Shown here piece after piece: positions 1-6,018 of a DNA stretch of 6,833 bases (position 1 is the first letter of the stretch; each line of letters starts with the position of its first letter). The notes beneath the pieces were generated by a model. It made no database searches. It saw only the letters and a program-made list of their open reading frames with translations, and was not told the DNA's origin. The stretch is from JAEELC01 sp963605425 (GTDB lineage Bacteria; Bacillota_I; Bacilli_A; Acholeplasmatales; Anaeroplasmataceae). Both the position numbers and the translations under genes were made by a program. Location: assembly GCA_963605425.1 (NCBI GenBank), contig CAVCUQ010000059.1:1-6833 (forward strand), read 5' to 3'.

Positions 1-98
1 CTTTTATCTATTACAAGTACTTTATATCCTTTTTTATTTAGTTCATAGGCACATATTGAACCATATAGACCTGCACCTACTATTAAGTAGTCATACAT
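1..98 (-). CDS. glf: UDP-galactopyranose mutase, N-terminal fragment
   Basis: This is the 5' end of a gene that continues beyond the low-coordinate edge of the window; only 32 codons are visible. The translation starts MYDYLIVGAGLYGS and continues to a segment ending KVLVIDKR. That is the Rossmann FAD-binding start (GxGxxG-type loop, then a beta strand ending in an acidic residue) typical of Glf. Glf is a cytosolic flavoenzyme that interconverts UDP-galactopyranose and UDP-galactofuranose, the donor for galactofuranose in surface polysaccharides. The ATG at 96-98 is preceded by a near-consensus AAGGAGG with a 7-nt spacer, which fixes the start. It follows the DUF2971-like gene by 12 nt and is probably co-transcribed with it. 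A generic FAD-dependent oxidoreductase is the alternative, but the YDYLIVGAGLYG opening and the neighbouring transferase favour Glf. Confidence 0.88.
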   Translation of the reverse strand, partial: MYDYLIVGAGLYGSICAYELNKKGYKVLVIDK

Positions 99-105
99 AA
101 TGCTA

Positions 106-112
106 CCTCCTT
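106..112 (-). promoter_or_regulatory. Strong Shine-Dalgarno for glf overlapping the upstream stop codon
   Basis: On the minus strand this reads AAGGAGG, with a 7-nt spacer (TAGCATT) before the glf ATG. Its first two A residues are the last two bases of the TAA stop codon (111-113) of the DUF2971-like gene. A ribosome terminating on that gene would therefore sit on or next to the glf initiation site, an arrangement that favours coupled translation or re-initiation. Confidence 0.85.
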
Positions 113-968
113 ATTTATTGTTTTCTAACATCAATATTTCTATATCTTTAGAATCTAATTTTAAATTAATAAAACTTGGACTCAATTTATCTTTATAATA
201 AAAAGCTGCAATTAGATTTTTGTATATCTTAAATTCAATGCTATCATCATCATAATCATGATAAACCTTTTCAAAAGCTAATGTAGAGCTATTAGGCTCA
301 AAACTATTTAAAGTGAATATTAATCTTATTTCTTTTTGATATTCATATGTCTTTGATAGTAAATTGAACCAAGATGAAATACGTCTAACTTTTGTATTAT
401 ATCTTTCAAGTAAAAACTTACAATCATCATAATTTTCAGTATATTCAATGGCATGTAAATGTAAAAATCCATTAAATCCTGACATACAATCAGAATCACC
501 ATAAAACTTAGTAAAAGAGCCACAAAGTTCTGTTGAATGCCAATGTAAATGATTTAATACATCCTCATTAATCGTTATAACTGCTACTTTATCGGTTAAT
601 CCAAATTTCTCTATAAAATCATTTCTTATTTTATCATCGAATAAATTTTCACGCGTAAAATATGCACAATATGTTTGCATGTAAAGACAAAACATAATTC
701 GTGATTCACTATCCATATCATAATCACTTAATTCTTCACCATAAGTTTTCTTAAATGTATCAATCCACTTTTTAATTTCTTTCAAATCAGTCTTTGATGG
801 TTTAACTTCTAATTTCTTTTTAGAATATTTTGCATAAATTCTATTGGAAAATTTTAATATTTTACCTTCCGATCCTTTGAATTCAAACATAGGACGAGAG
901 AATGATATTAAATTCTTTTTTGCATTTTCTAAACCATTATTATCAACCAATTTATATAAATATCCCAT
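111..968 (-). CDS. Hypothetical protein, DUF2971-like, partner of the RT-nitrilase
   Basis: This 285-residue protein is not firmly recognised. The general pattern recalls DUF2971. It opens with MGYLYKLVDNNGLENAKKN followed by an ISFSRPMFEF strand (residues 21-30). Its middle holds a CAYFTRE strand (101-107), which corresponds to the 'CFS/T' strand of that family, and an AIEYTE segment (173-178) like the family's V-x-Y strand. A late YEYQKEIRLIF segment (208-218) resembles the family's K-x-E-x-R signature. No signal peptide or membrane segment is visible. Two unusual His clusters occur, HLHWH (140-144) and HLH (170-172). The ATG at 966-968 has an AAGGAG at 974-979 with a 5-nt spacer. It lies 72 nt after the RT-nitrilase gene with no convincing promoter between them, so it is probably the second gene of the same transcript. 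DUF2971 has no settled function; I infer an accessory or effector role in defence. The gene call is secure, the family call is not. Confidence 0.85.
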   Translation of the reverse strand: MGYLYKLVDNNGLENAKKNLISFSRPMFEFKGSEGKILKFSNRIYAKYSKKKLEVKPSKTDLKEIKKWIDTFKKTYGEELSDYDMDSESRIMFCLYMQTYCAYFTRENLFDDKIRNDFIEKFGLTDKVAVITINEDVLNHLHWHSTELCGSFTKFYGDSDCMSGFNGFLHLHAIEYTENYDDCKFLLERYNTKVRRISSWFNLLSKTYEYQKEIRLIFTLNSFEPNSSTLAFEKVYHDYDDDSIEFKIYKNLIAAFYYKDKLSPSFINLKLDSKDIEILMLENNK

Positions 969-979
969 ATTTTCTCCTT

Positions 980-998
980 AAAGTAAAGTTATTACTTT
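980..998 (-). other. Small hairpin just upstream of the DUF2971-like gene's SD
   Basis: On the minus strand AAAGTAA and TTACTTT form a 7-bp stem around a 5-nt loop. The stem ends right beside the AAGGAG at 974-979 and leaves that site single-stranded. It may help present the ribosome binding site, or it may be chance in AT-rich DNA. There is no U-tract, so it is not an intrinsic terminator. Confidence 0.3.
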
Positions 999-1040
999 CA
1001 ATTGAACTATAATAAATAAAAGAGATTCTTTATTTTATAT

Positions 1041-4028
1041 TCATAATTTCGCAGATGACTTCTTGTATTTAGAAAAATCAGTTTTACGTTTACTTTTCTT
1101 AAGTTTATTATATTTGACCTTTAGATCTTCTGTAAATACATCTGATTTTTCATATTCTTTATAATCTCTATATTCTTGAATGTTAATATTGCCAATATGA
1201 ATTAAATCTTTTTCGCCACCTGAAATTGAGCAAATATTAGCATAATTAGGGGAGAATGGACCAACAATCCTTGTATCTCCAATATTTGAAGAATTAATTT
1301 GCACTACAAAACAACCATCATCACGACTCGTTGATTCAATTATGTTCGAGAAATATGAGATATCTCGATTATATTCAGGAGCAAAAATAATATCTACATT
1401 CGATTTTAAAATTGATCTAGCTTTAATGTCCGTTAATTCAAAACAATTCAATGCAGAGAACTTAATAGAGTTCCATTCAAAGATATAATTAAATGATATT
1501 TCTTTTGTTGGATCATCAAATCCACTTTCTTTAATCAATTCTATTTCATCTGGAGCATAATCATTCTTTTCACGCATAAAAATAGCACTATATTTATATC
1601 CATTTTCATCTTTGAATGGGATTATCGTAGCAATAGAATTAACCAATTTTTCTTCGCATTTACAATATTTAACACCTGTAATTACACAAATTCCATTTTT
1701 TCTAGAGAAATCAAGAATATAATTAAGCCATTCAAATGGAACATATAATTCAGGAAATGCCAAAAAATCTACATGCTTATTATCTTTAAATCTTAAACGT
1801 CTTCTCGACTCTCCGCTTCCAAAATCAATCTCATTCTTTTCAATCCAAACGCAATCATTTAACAACTTAAATAAAACCATCTTATTCTCGACATTTTTAT
1901 ATCCATCTAAATTAATTTTGTTACCCTTTATTAATCCATGTTTATTTAAGTTAATGTTCCCTAAAGCAATATAAATATTTGTCAAAGTCTTTTCATCGTA
2001 TTTATAATTACATTTAACATTTGATAAAATGTATTTATCATCAAATTTTTCATTTGAACTAATATCAAAGAAATCTTGCTTAATATCAAAGTCATTTTTA
2101 TATTTTTGTATCCAATTAGCTGCAAACTTAGAATCATTCAATTTTGTTATAGACAACAAATTACAACACAACATGTACTCACCTAAATGAATAAATCTAG
2201 GAGAATATTCTAGTTTTCTACTATCAAATTTAAGTTCACTATTATCTTTTAATAAATCCGACTCTTGAACATTATATATATCTTTTGTCGAGCATCTATA
2301 TTGAGGTAAATAATTTGCTAATGGAATTCCTACTAAATTATGATTCAATAAATTTGCATTTCTAATTTTAGAAATATTCTTGTTAGCTCTTTTAACAATT
2401 TTATTATTAGTGTTCTCATTACATTTTCTTAAAGAAAGGACAGCGCCTAATGAATAAACCAAGTTTTCTCTTAAAAACTTTTGTAATCGTTTTGTTAAGC
2501 TTTCTTTTTGATTTGGATATACATCTGAATCCTCAATAGCAATCAGTTCAATGTTTGAATTTATTTTGTTTATCAAGCTTTCAGTTAATGAAAAACTTGA
2601 ATTGTTTAAATATGTGAATTCAAATATTTTTCCCCATCTATCCCACAAATAAAATAAATTATAATTATCAAATAATATTTCTAATTGCTTATATGTCTTT
2701 TCATCTAATTTATCATATTTGTTTTTCTTACCATCTTTAAAAATAGTATTTTTTCTAGAGATTACATGAGCACTCATAAATCTCATCAATTTATATTTAC
2801 TTAACTCTAAGCCTTCATTATCTCTAATTTTCAAAGATTCAATTTTTTTACTATAAATTTCCAATAAGAAATTATCTAAATTTGTATTCTCAATGTTTGG
2901 TAATAGATTTGCTTCACTAGGATTCGCTATTTCATCTTTTAATGATTCAATTAATGATTTCGAACTATCTTTATAATTTTGAATCACTTTAATTTTTGAA
3001 CTTTGAAGTTTGCACAATGGTTTGTTTTTTATATAAATGTAATCATTTTCAAAGCCGAAAACATCATCAAAATATTTCTTGAGAAAATCAATTATTTCAA
3101 GATCTTTCTCAATTATTGGCATTACTATAAGAATGTCATCAACATACCTAGAATAATACTTAACATTTTCATTACTAGCAATAGTTATATCAAATTTTCT
3201 TAAATAATAATTAGCTAAGACACATGAACTAATCAATCCTATCGGTAATACTTTATGATTCTTAATACTTGGTTTAACTTTTCTTAATTTATTCCAATAA
3301 CACTTATGGATATTTTCCAGTATTGATGTTTCAAAACTGAAATCATAGTCTGCAAAAGAACTTAAAGTGTAGATTGATTTAAAATCGATATCTACAGAAT
3401 AAAAGTAGCCTGATAAATCCAACGAAAGAATAGAAGAATCTCTCTTTTGGTCATATAACGTAGAAACAGTATTAATAGCACCATTTTTCCACTTTTGATA
3501 ATTCTTAAAATAAGGCTTATATATCTCTAGACTTTTAAAATTAATGCCTTCAATACCAACTTCATCGCTATATAATTCATAAGCAAATTCATTAGCTTTT
3601 ACATATTCATTTATATTCTTGTTATCGTGTAAACTTTTACCAAATAAAATCGTCCAAAAAGTATCTAATATATATAACTCTAATGGCATATCAATGAAAT
3701 AGTTTATTGCCTCAACAATTACATTTTCATTATTCTTTATATTTGAAACAATATCTTTATTATCAATTGACTTATTTTTAATCCTTTTAATTTGTGGAAT
3801 CCAATCTATTTTATTTATTAATTTATCAAAATATTCTCTATTTTTATCGGTTAAAGCCTTAGCAATTTCTTCGAAAGTTGATTCAAAATTGTTTTGTCTT
3901 TCAAATTTAATTATCTTATATTTTGCATGAGTTAAATTATTAGAATAGTAAATATAACTCTTGAACTTTTTGTAACAAGATTTTATTAAATTGGTAAGTT
4001 TATTAATTTCCGATTTCTTACTACTCAT
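1041..4028 (-). CDS. Defence-associated reverse transcriptase fused to a C-terminal nitrilase domain (DRT type 1 / UG1-like)
   Basis: This 995-residue fusion carries two complete enzyme signatures. The RT palm spans roughly residues 165-350: motif A LDLSGYFYSVD (203-213, metal ligand D204), motif B LPIGLISSCVLANYYL (261-276) and motif C YVDD (295-298, D297 and D298). A long unassigned, mostly helical-looking part (about 360-690) occupies the place of the thumb and alpha-repeat region of Abi/UG RTs. The nitrilase (carbon-nitrogen hydrolase) domain spans about 690-950 with an apparently intact Glu-Lys-Cys triad: FPELYVP (E760), FMREKNDY (K821) and NCFELTD (C862), followed by a typical GDTRIVGPFSP segment (917-927). 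The C-terminus is a Lys/Arg-rich tail (970-995). RT-nitrilase fusions of this order are known as DRT1 (UG1), with related nitrilase-linked UG lineages; they confer phage resistance, probably through cDNA synthesis and an abortive response, with the nitrilase substrate unknown. The ATG at 4026-4028 has a GGAG with a 7-nt spacer. Exact UG subclass is not provable from sequence reading alone. Confidence 0.93.
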   Translation of the reverse strand: MSSKKSEINKLTNLIKSCYKKFKSYIYYSNNLTHAKYKIIKFERQNNFESTFEEIAKALTDKNREYFDKLINKIDWIPQIKRIKNKSIDNKDIVSNIKNNENVIVEAINYFIDMPLELYILDTFWTILFGKSLHDNKNINEYVKANEFAYELYSDEVGIEGINFKSLEIYKPYFKNYQKWKNGAINTVSTLYDQKRDSSILSLDLSGYFYSVDIDFKSIYTLSSFADYDFSFETSILENIHKCYWNKLRKVKPSIKNHKVLPIGLISSCVLANYYLRKFDITIASNENVKYYSRYVDDILIVMPIIEKDLEIIDFLKKYFDDVFGFENDYIYIKNKPLCKLQSSKIKVIQNYKDSSKSLIESLKDEIANPSEANLLPNIENTNLDNFLLEIYSKKIESLKIRDNEGLELSKYKLMRFMSAHVISRKNTIFKDGKKNKYDKLDEKTYKQLEILFDNYNLFYLWDRWGKIFEFTYLNNSSFSLTESLINKINSNIELIAIEDSDVYPNQKESLTKRLQKFLRENLVYSLGAVLSLRKCNENTNNKIVKRANKNISKIRNANLLNHNLVGIPLANYLPQYRCSTKDIYNVQESDLLKDNSELKFDSRKLEYSPRFIHLGEYMLCCNLLSITKLNDSKFAANWIQKYKNDFDIKQDFFDISSNEKFDDKYILSNVKCNYKYDEKTLTNIYIALGNINLNKHGLIKGNKINLDGYKNVENKMVLFKLLNDCVWIEKNEIDFGSGESRRRLRFKDNKHVDFLAFPELYVPFEWLNYILDFSRKNGICVITGVKYCKCEEKLVNSIATIIPFKDENGYKYSAIFMREKNDYAPDEIELIKESGFDDPTKEISFNYIFEWNSIKFSALNCFELTDIKARSILKSNVDIIFAPEYNRDISYFSNIIESTSRDDGCFVVQINSSNIGDTRIVGPFSPNYANICSISGGEKDLIHIGNINIQEYRDYKEYEKSDVFTEDLKVKYNKLKKSKRKTDFSKYKKSSAKL

Positions 4029-4117
4029 CTTATAACTCCAATTAAAATTTTATTCTTTGACAAAAAATTATTTTAATACATCTATTAGATCAATCTTTTA
4101 AATAGTTCAATATAATG

Positions 4118-4147
4118 ATTTTAGCATTCAACATATAGTAGCATCAA
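4118..4147 (-). promoter_or_regulatory. Candidate sigma-A promoter for the RT-nitrilase gene
   Basis: On the minus strand a TTGATG (-35, 4142-4147) is followed after 18 nt by TAAAAT (-10, 4118-4123), which matches TATAAT at five of six positions. The -10 box is directly preceded by TGC, the extended -10 arrangement. Predicted transcription would begin near 4111 and leave a leader of about 80 nt before the ATG at 4028. It gives the defence pair its own promoter inside the larger operon. In DNA this AT-rich such matches occur by chance, so this is only a plausible site. Confidence 0.5.
4122..4147 (-). repeat. Imperfect direct repeat TTGATGCTA / TTGAATGCTA over the promoter
   Basis: On the minus strand TTGATGCTA (4139-4147) and TTGAATGCTA (4122-4131) are separated by 7 nt and differ by one inserted A. 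The repeats cover the -35 box and run into the -10 box of the candidate promoter, a place where a repressor or activator could bind. No regulator gene is in view and the repeat is short, so chance remains a real explanation. Confidence 0.4.
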
Positions 4148-4235
4148 TACTTATAAAACTAATTCCTTAAAACGAAGCATTTCTTATATATATGGAAATT
4201 TTTCAATTAATTTTTTAAATCAATAATGTATATAT

Positions 4236-5132
4236 CTATTCTATCTTTGTTCCGGGTTTATAAACTTCGGATATACCAAATTTATTATGTTTATAATCAG
4301 CATAAGATGTTTTGAGTAATTTATATTGAGCTTTATTAGTAAAAAACTTTTTAAGTATTCTTAATTTTAAATAAAAAATTTCATATAATAAGTGAATCTT
4401 AGAATAATGCTTCTTAGTTGAGTCGAGGCTATTACGAACTCCATAATAAGTCTTCCAACTCATTGTACCATTTGATTCATCACAATCATGAAATACATTT
4501 ATAGAAGGAATGCATAAGATTTTAAAGTTTTCATTAACTCTATTTGCATATTCCGTATCATCATACCAAATAAAATAATCTTTATTAGGAAGACCACATT
4601 TATCTACTACTTTCTTAGAAAGAATAGCGCCTACGAAAGAAAACAATCCAATTTCAAAATATTCTTTATCATAATTCGAAATATCACAATCTTTCTCCTT
4701 ATGTTTCAAACTATGTTTATTTACCATTCTTCTATGAGCAAGGCTTATTCCTTTACGATCACTTACACGTGTACATAAAGCATCAACTTTATATTTATTG
4801 ATAGCATTCTCTATCTTTTCAAATGCTTCTACCTCTGGATAAGCATCATCATCTGCGATAAACAAATAATCAAATCCTAATACTTGTGCTTTCTTCATTC
4901 CATAGTAGAAACCACCCGATCCACCTAAATTAGAATCAAGTGTCACAACTACCTTTTGTGATTTGGTTAGTGTTGATTGCCACTGATTTAAATAATCTTT
5001 CGTATCTTGTTTTGATGCATTATCAACAACAATGATTTTATCAACTGTTCTTGTTTGCTTATCATATGCATCAAGTGTTTTCTTTAATTTTTCTAACCTG
5101 TTGTAAGTTACAATAACTGCTGCTAGTTCCAT
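4236..5132 (-). CDS. Family 2 glycosyltransferase, galactofuranosyl/rhamnosyltransferase type
   Basis: This 298-residue GT-A fold enzyme transfers a sugar from a nucleotide donor onto a growing surface polysaccharide at the inner face of the membrane. Visible signatures are the N-terminal VTYNRLEKL (8-16), VVDNAS (35-40), GGSGGFYYG (70-78), the metal-binding DDD of FIADDDAYPE (D94-D96), the acceptor/base segment FIWYDDTEYANR (187-198), a following histidine in VFHDCDES (H215), and YYGVRNS (229-235). The order DDD, then W-x-DD-x-E, then His resembles the GlfT2-like and WbbL-like branch, which handles galactofuranose or rhamnose. With glf and rfbB nearby, either donor is plausible, and galactofuranose is my preferred inference. 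The ATG at 5130-5132 is the start; its AAAGGAG lies inside a strong hairpin. No membrane segment is obvious, and no clear terminator follows the gene. Confidence 0.9.
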   Translation of the reverse strand: MELAAVIVTYNRLEKLKKTLDAYDKQTRTVDKIIVVDNASKQDTKDYLNQWQSTLTKSQKVVVTLDSNLGGSGGFYYGMKKAQVLGFDYLFIADDDAYPEVEAFEKIENAINKYKVDALCTRVSDRKGISLAHRRMVNKHSLKHKEKDCDISNYDKEYFEIGLFSFVGAILSKKVVDKCGLPNKDYFIWYDDTEYANRVNENFKILCIPSINVFHDCDESNGTMSWKTYYGVRNSLDSTKKHYSKIHLLYEIFYLKLRILKKFFTNKAQYKLLKTSYADYKHNKFGISEVYKPGTKIE

Positions 5133-5169
5133 AATACTCCTTTGTAATTTAAGTTACAAAGGAGTATTA
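5132..5169 (-). promoter_or_regulatory. Perfect 16-bp hairpin sequestering the glycosyltransferase SD and start
   Basis: On the minus strand TAATACTCCTTTGTAA and TTACAAAGGAGTATTA pair perfectly around a 6-nt loop (CTTAAA, 5148-5153). The 3' arm contains the AAAGGAG ribosome binding site and its last base is the A of the glycosyltransferase ATG, so initiation is blocked while the stem is closed. The 5' arm begins only 3 nt after the TAA stop (5173-5175) of the DUF4422 gene, within reach of a terminating ribosome. That geometry predicts translational coupling. No U-tract follows on either strand, so it does not look like an intrinsic terminator. Confidence 0.85.
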
Positions 5170-5172
5170 GAA

Positions 5173-5994
5173 TTAACTCTTCTTATGTTTTCTCTTAAAT
5201 CCTAATTTTTTAAGAAATATAATAATAGAAGTTCTTAATTCATATTTATAATGTTTTAATCTAGAAATAACACGTTTAAAGAATGTATTCTTCTTTTCAT
5301 CTATTTGATAGACAGGTTTATATAATATCTTATATTCCTTGTTATGATCAAAATAGACATTCAGTAATCTCTCAGATAAGAAACCAAATACTCTTTGAGC
5401 TTGCACCGAATATCCAGTCATATCTGTTATCTTTTCAACTTCAAATAATATATCAAATAACCATTTTGAATAATTATCATATATTTCTTTACTTGTAATT
5501 ATCATATTACAAGGTGATAATTTCTTCATCTTTTTAAGTTTTAGAAATGAATCATAATATTCAGGATATTTCTCTTTAATAACATTACCGCAATTATCTA
5601 AATCCTTTTTATAATGCTTACATTTGTAATCATTATAGATAGATTGATGCATATTCCACTTTTTAGGAAGAATAACATCATATTTAGTCAATTTCTTCTC
5701 AATATAATCTGTATCAAGAATCTTATTAAAGTAATAAGCAAATATATTCTTATAAAAGAATCTTCTATAGTGAACTAGACCTACATATTTGCTATCAGTG
5801 TTATGTGATATCCAATACTGAGCAGTTAGTTCACAATAGTTTGCATTTTTATTTGCTATATTATCTAAAGTGTTATCTCTATATTCAACATTTAAATCTT
5901 TATTATATCCTACACCTAAGTAACCATAGTTTTTTAATTTAATCTTATTATCTATGTTCTTATGTGTAATGATATATATATATATATTACTCAT
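5173..5994 (-). CDS. DUF4422 polysaccharide-biosynthesis protein (putative glycosyltransferase)
   Basis: This 273-residue protein has the hallmarks of DUF4422, a family found in capsule and exopolysaccharide loci and thought to contain glycosyltransferases. Key segments are YIITHK near the start (7-12), YGYLGVGYNK (23-32), NANYCELTAQYW (50-61), YVGLVHYRRFF (70-80), CNMIITSKEIYDNYSKWLF (162-180) and FGFLSERLLNVYF (203-215). The length is normal for the family and the C-terminus is very basic (RLKHYK, then KRKHKKS), suggesting membrane or phosphate contacts. It lies 24 nt after rfbB and 40 nt before the next glycosyltransferase in one apparent operon. The ATG at 5992-5994 is chosen because family homology begins at once; the AGGAG at 6006-6010 is 11 nt away, a little far. 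Codons 3-8 are formed by an (AT)8 tract. The sugar and acceptor cannot be told from sequence. Confidence 0.92.
   Translation of the reverse strand: MSNIYIYIITHKNIDNKIKLKNYGYLGVGYNKDLNVEYRDNTLDNIANKNANYCELTAQYWISHNTDSKYVGLVHYRRFFYKNIFAYYFNKILDTDYIEKKLTKYDVILPKKWNMHQSIYNDYKCKHYKKDLDNCGNVIKEKYPEYYDSFLKLKKMKKLSPCNMIITSKEIYDNYSKWLFDILFEVEKITDMTGYSVQAQRVFGFLSERLLNVYFDHNKEYKILYKPVYQIDEKKNTFFKRVISRLKHYKYELRTSIIIFLKKLGFKRKHKKS
5972..5987 (-). repeat. (AT)8 dinucleotide tract inside the start of the DUF4422 gene
   Basis: Sixteen bases of pure alternating A and T begin 7 nt after the first base of the start codon and encode the Ile-Tyr alternation of MSNIYIYII. Loss or gain of one AT unit would shift the reading frame right after the start. 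Such tracts near the 5' end of surface-structure genes are typical sites of slipped-strand phase variation, but eight units of AT in AT-rich DNA is a modest length. Confidence 0.8.
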
Positions 5995-6005
5995 ATGAAT
6001 AAAAA

Positions 6006-6010
6006 CTCCT
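6006..6010 (-). promoter_or_regulatory. Ribosome binding site of the DUF4422 gene with a long spacer
   Basis: AGGAG on the minus strand precedes the ATG at 5992-5994 by 11 nt, longer than the 5-7 nt seen for the other genes here. No alternative ATG, GTG or TTG lies in the right place and frame between them. The site sits in the 24-nt gap after the rfbB stop, so coupled translation may help initiation. Confidence 0.65.
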
Positions 6011-6018
6011 AATTTATT

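Larger units (their letters stand above)
4029..4235. other. Gene-free AT-rich spacer upstream of the RT-nitrilase gene
   Basis: This 207-nt stretch separates the glycosyltransferase stop from the RT-nitrilase start. It is far longer than the other gaps in the run (12, 24, 40 and 72 nt). It holds a candidate minus-strand promoter (4118-4147), an imperfect direct repeat over that promoter and the RT gene's ribosome binding site (GGAG at 4036-4039). I see no credible small gene, no GC-rich terminator stem and no convincing structured RNA. Insertion-end repeats matching the other border of the module could not be found by eye. Confidence 0.6.

Noticed and set aside
326..523. Plus-strand open frame inside the DUF2971-like gene
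   Set aside because: It lies opposite a well-supported minus-strand gene, lacks a ribosome binding site and its translation resembles no known protein.
1015..1034. Inverted repeat after the RT-nitrilase stop as a terminator
   Set aside because: The stem is almost all A-T, has a bulge and lacks a proper U-tract on the minus strand. It is unlikely to stop transcription, so co-transcription with the partner gene is kept.
3003..3203. Plus-strand open frame inside the RT-nitrilase gene
   Set aside because: It overlaps the RT palm region including the YVDD motif, and its hydrophobic translation is what antisense AT-rich sequence usually gives.
1041..4028. Reverse transcriptase as a group II intron maturase or retron RT
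   Set aside because: There is no maturase or HNH domain, no intron RNA ends and no visible msr-msd region. The C-terminal nitrilase domain is the mark of DRT/UG reverse transcriptases.
4057..4085. Plus-strand TTGACA at 4057-4062 as a promoter
   Set aside because: It has no good -10 box at proper spacing and points into a region with only minus-strand genes. It is most likely a chance match in AT-rich DNA.
5132..5169. The strong hairpin as an intrinsic terminator
   Set aside because: No run of T follows on either strand, and the 3' arm carries the ribosome binding site of the next gene. A translational role fits better.
5283..5498. Plus-strand open frame inside the DUF4422 gene
   Set aside because: It is antisense to conserved DUF4422 segments, with no start signal and no recognisable protein features.
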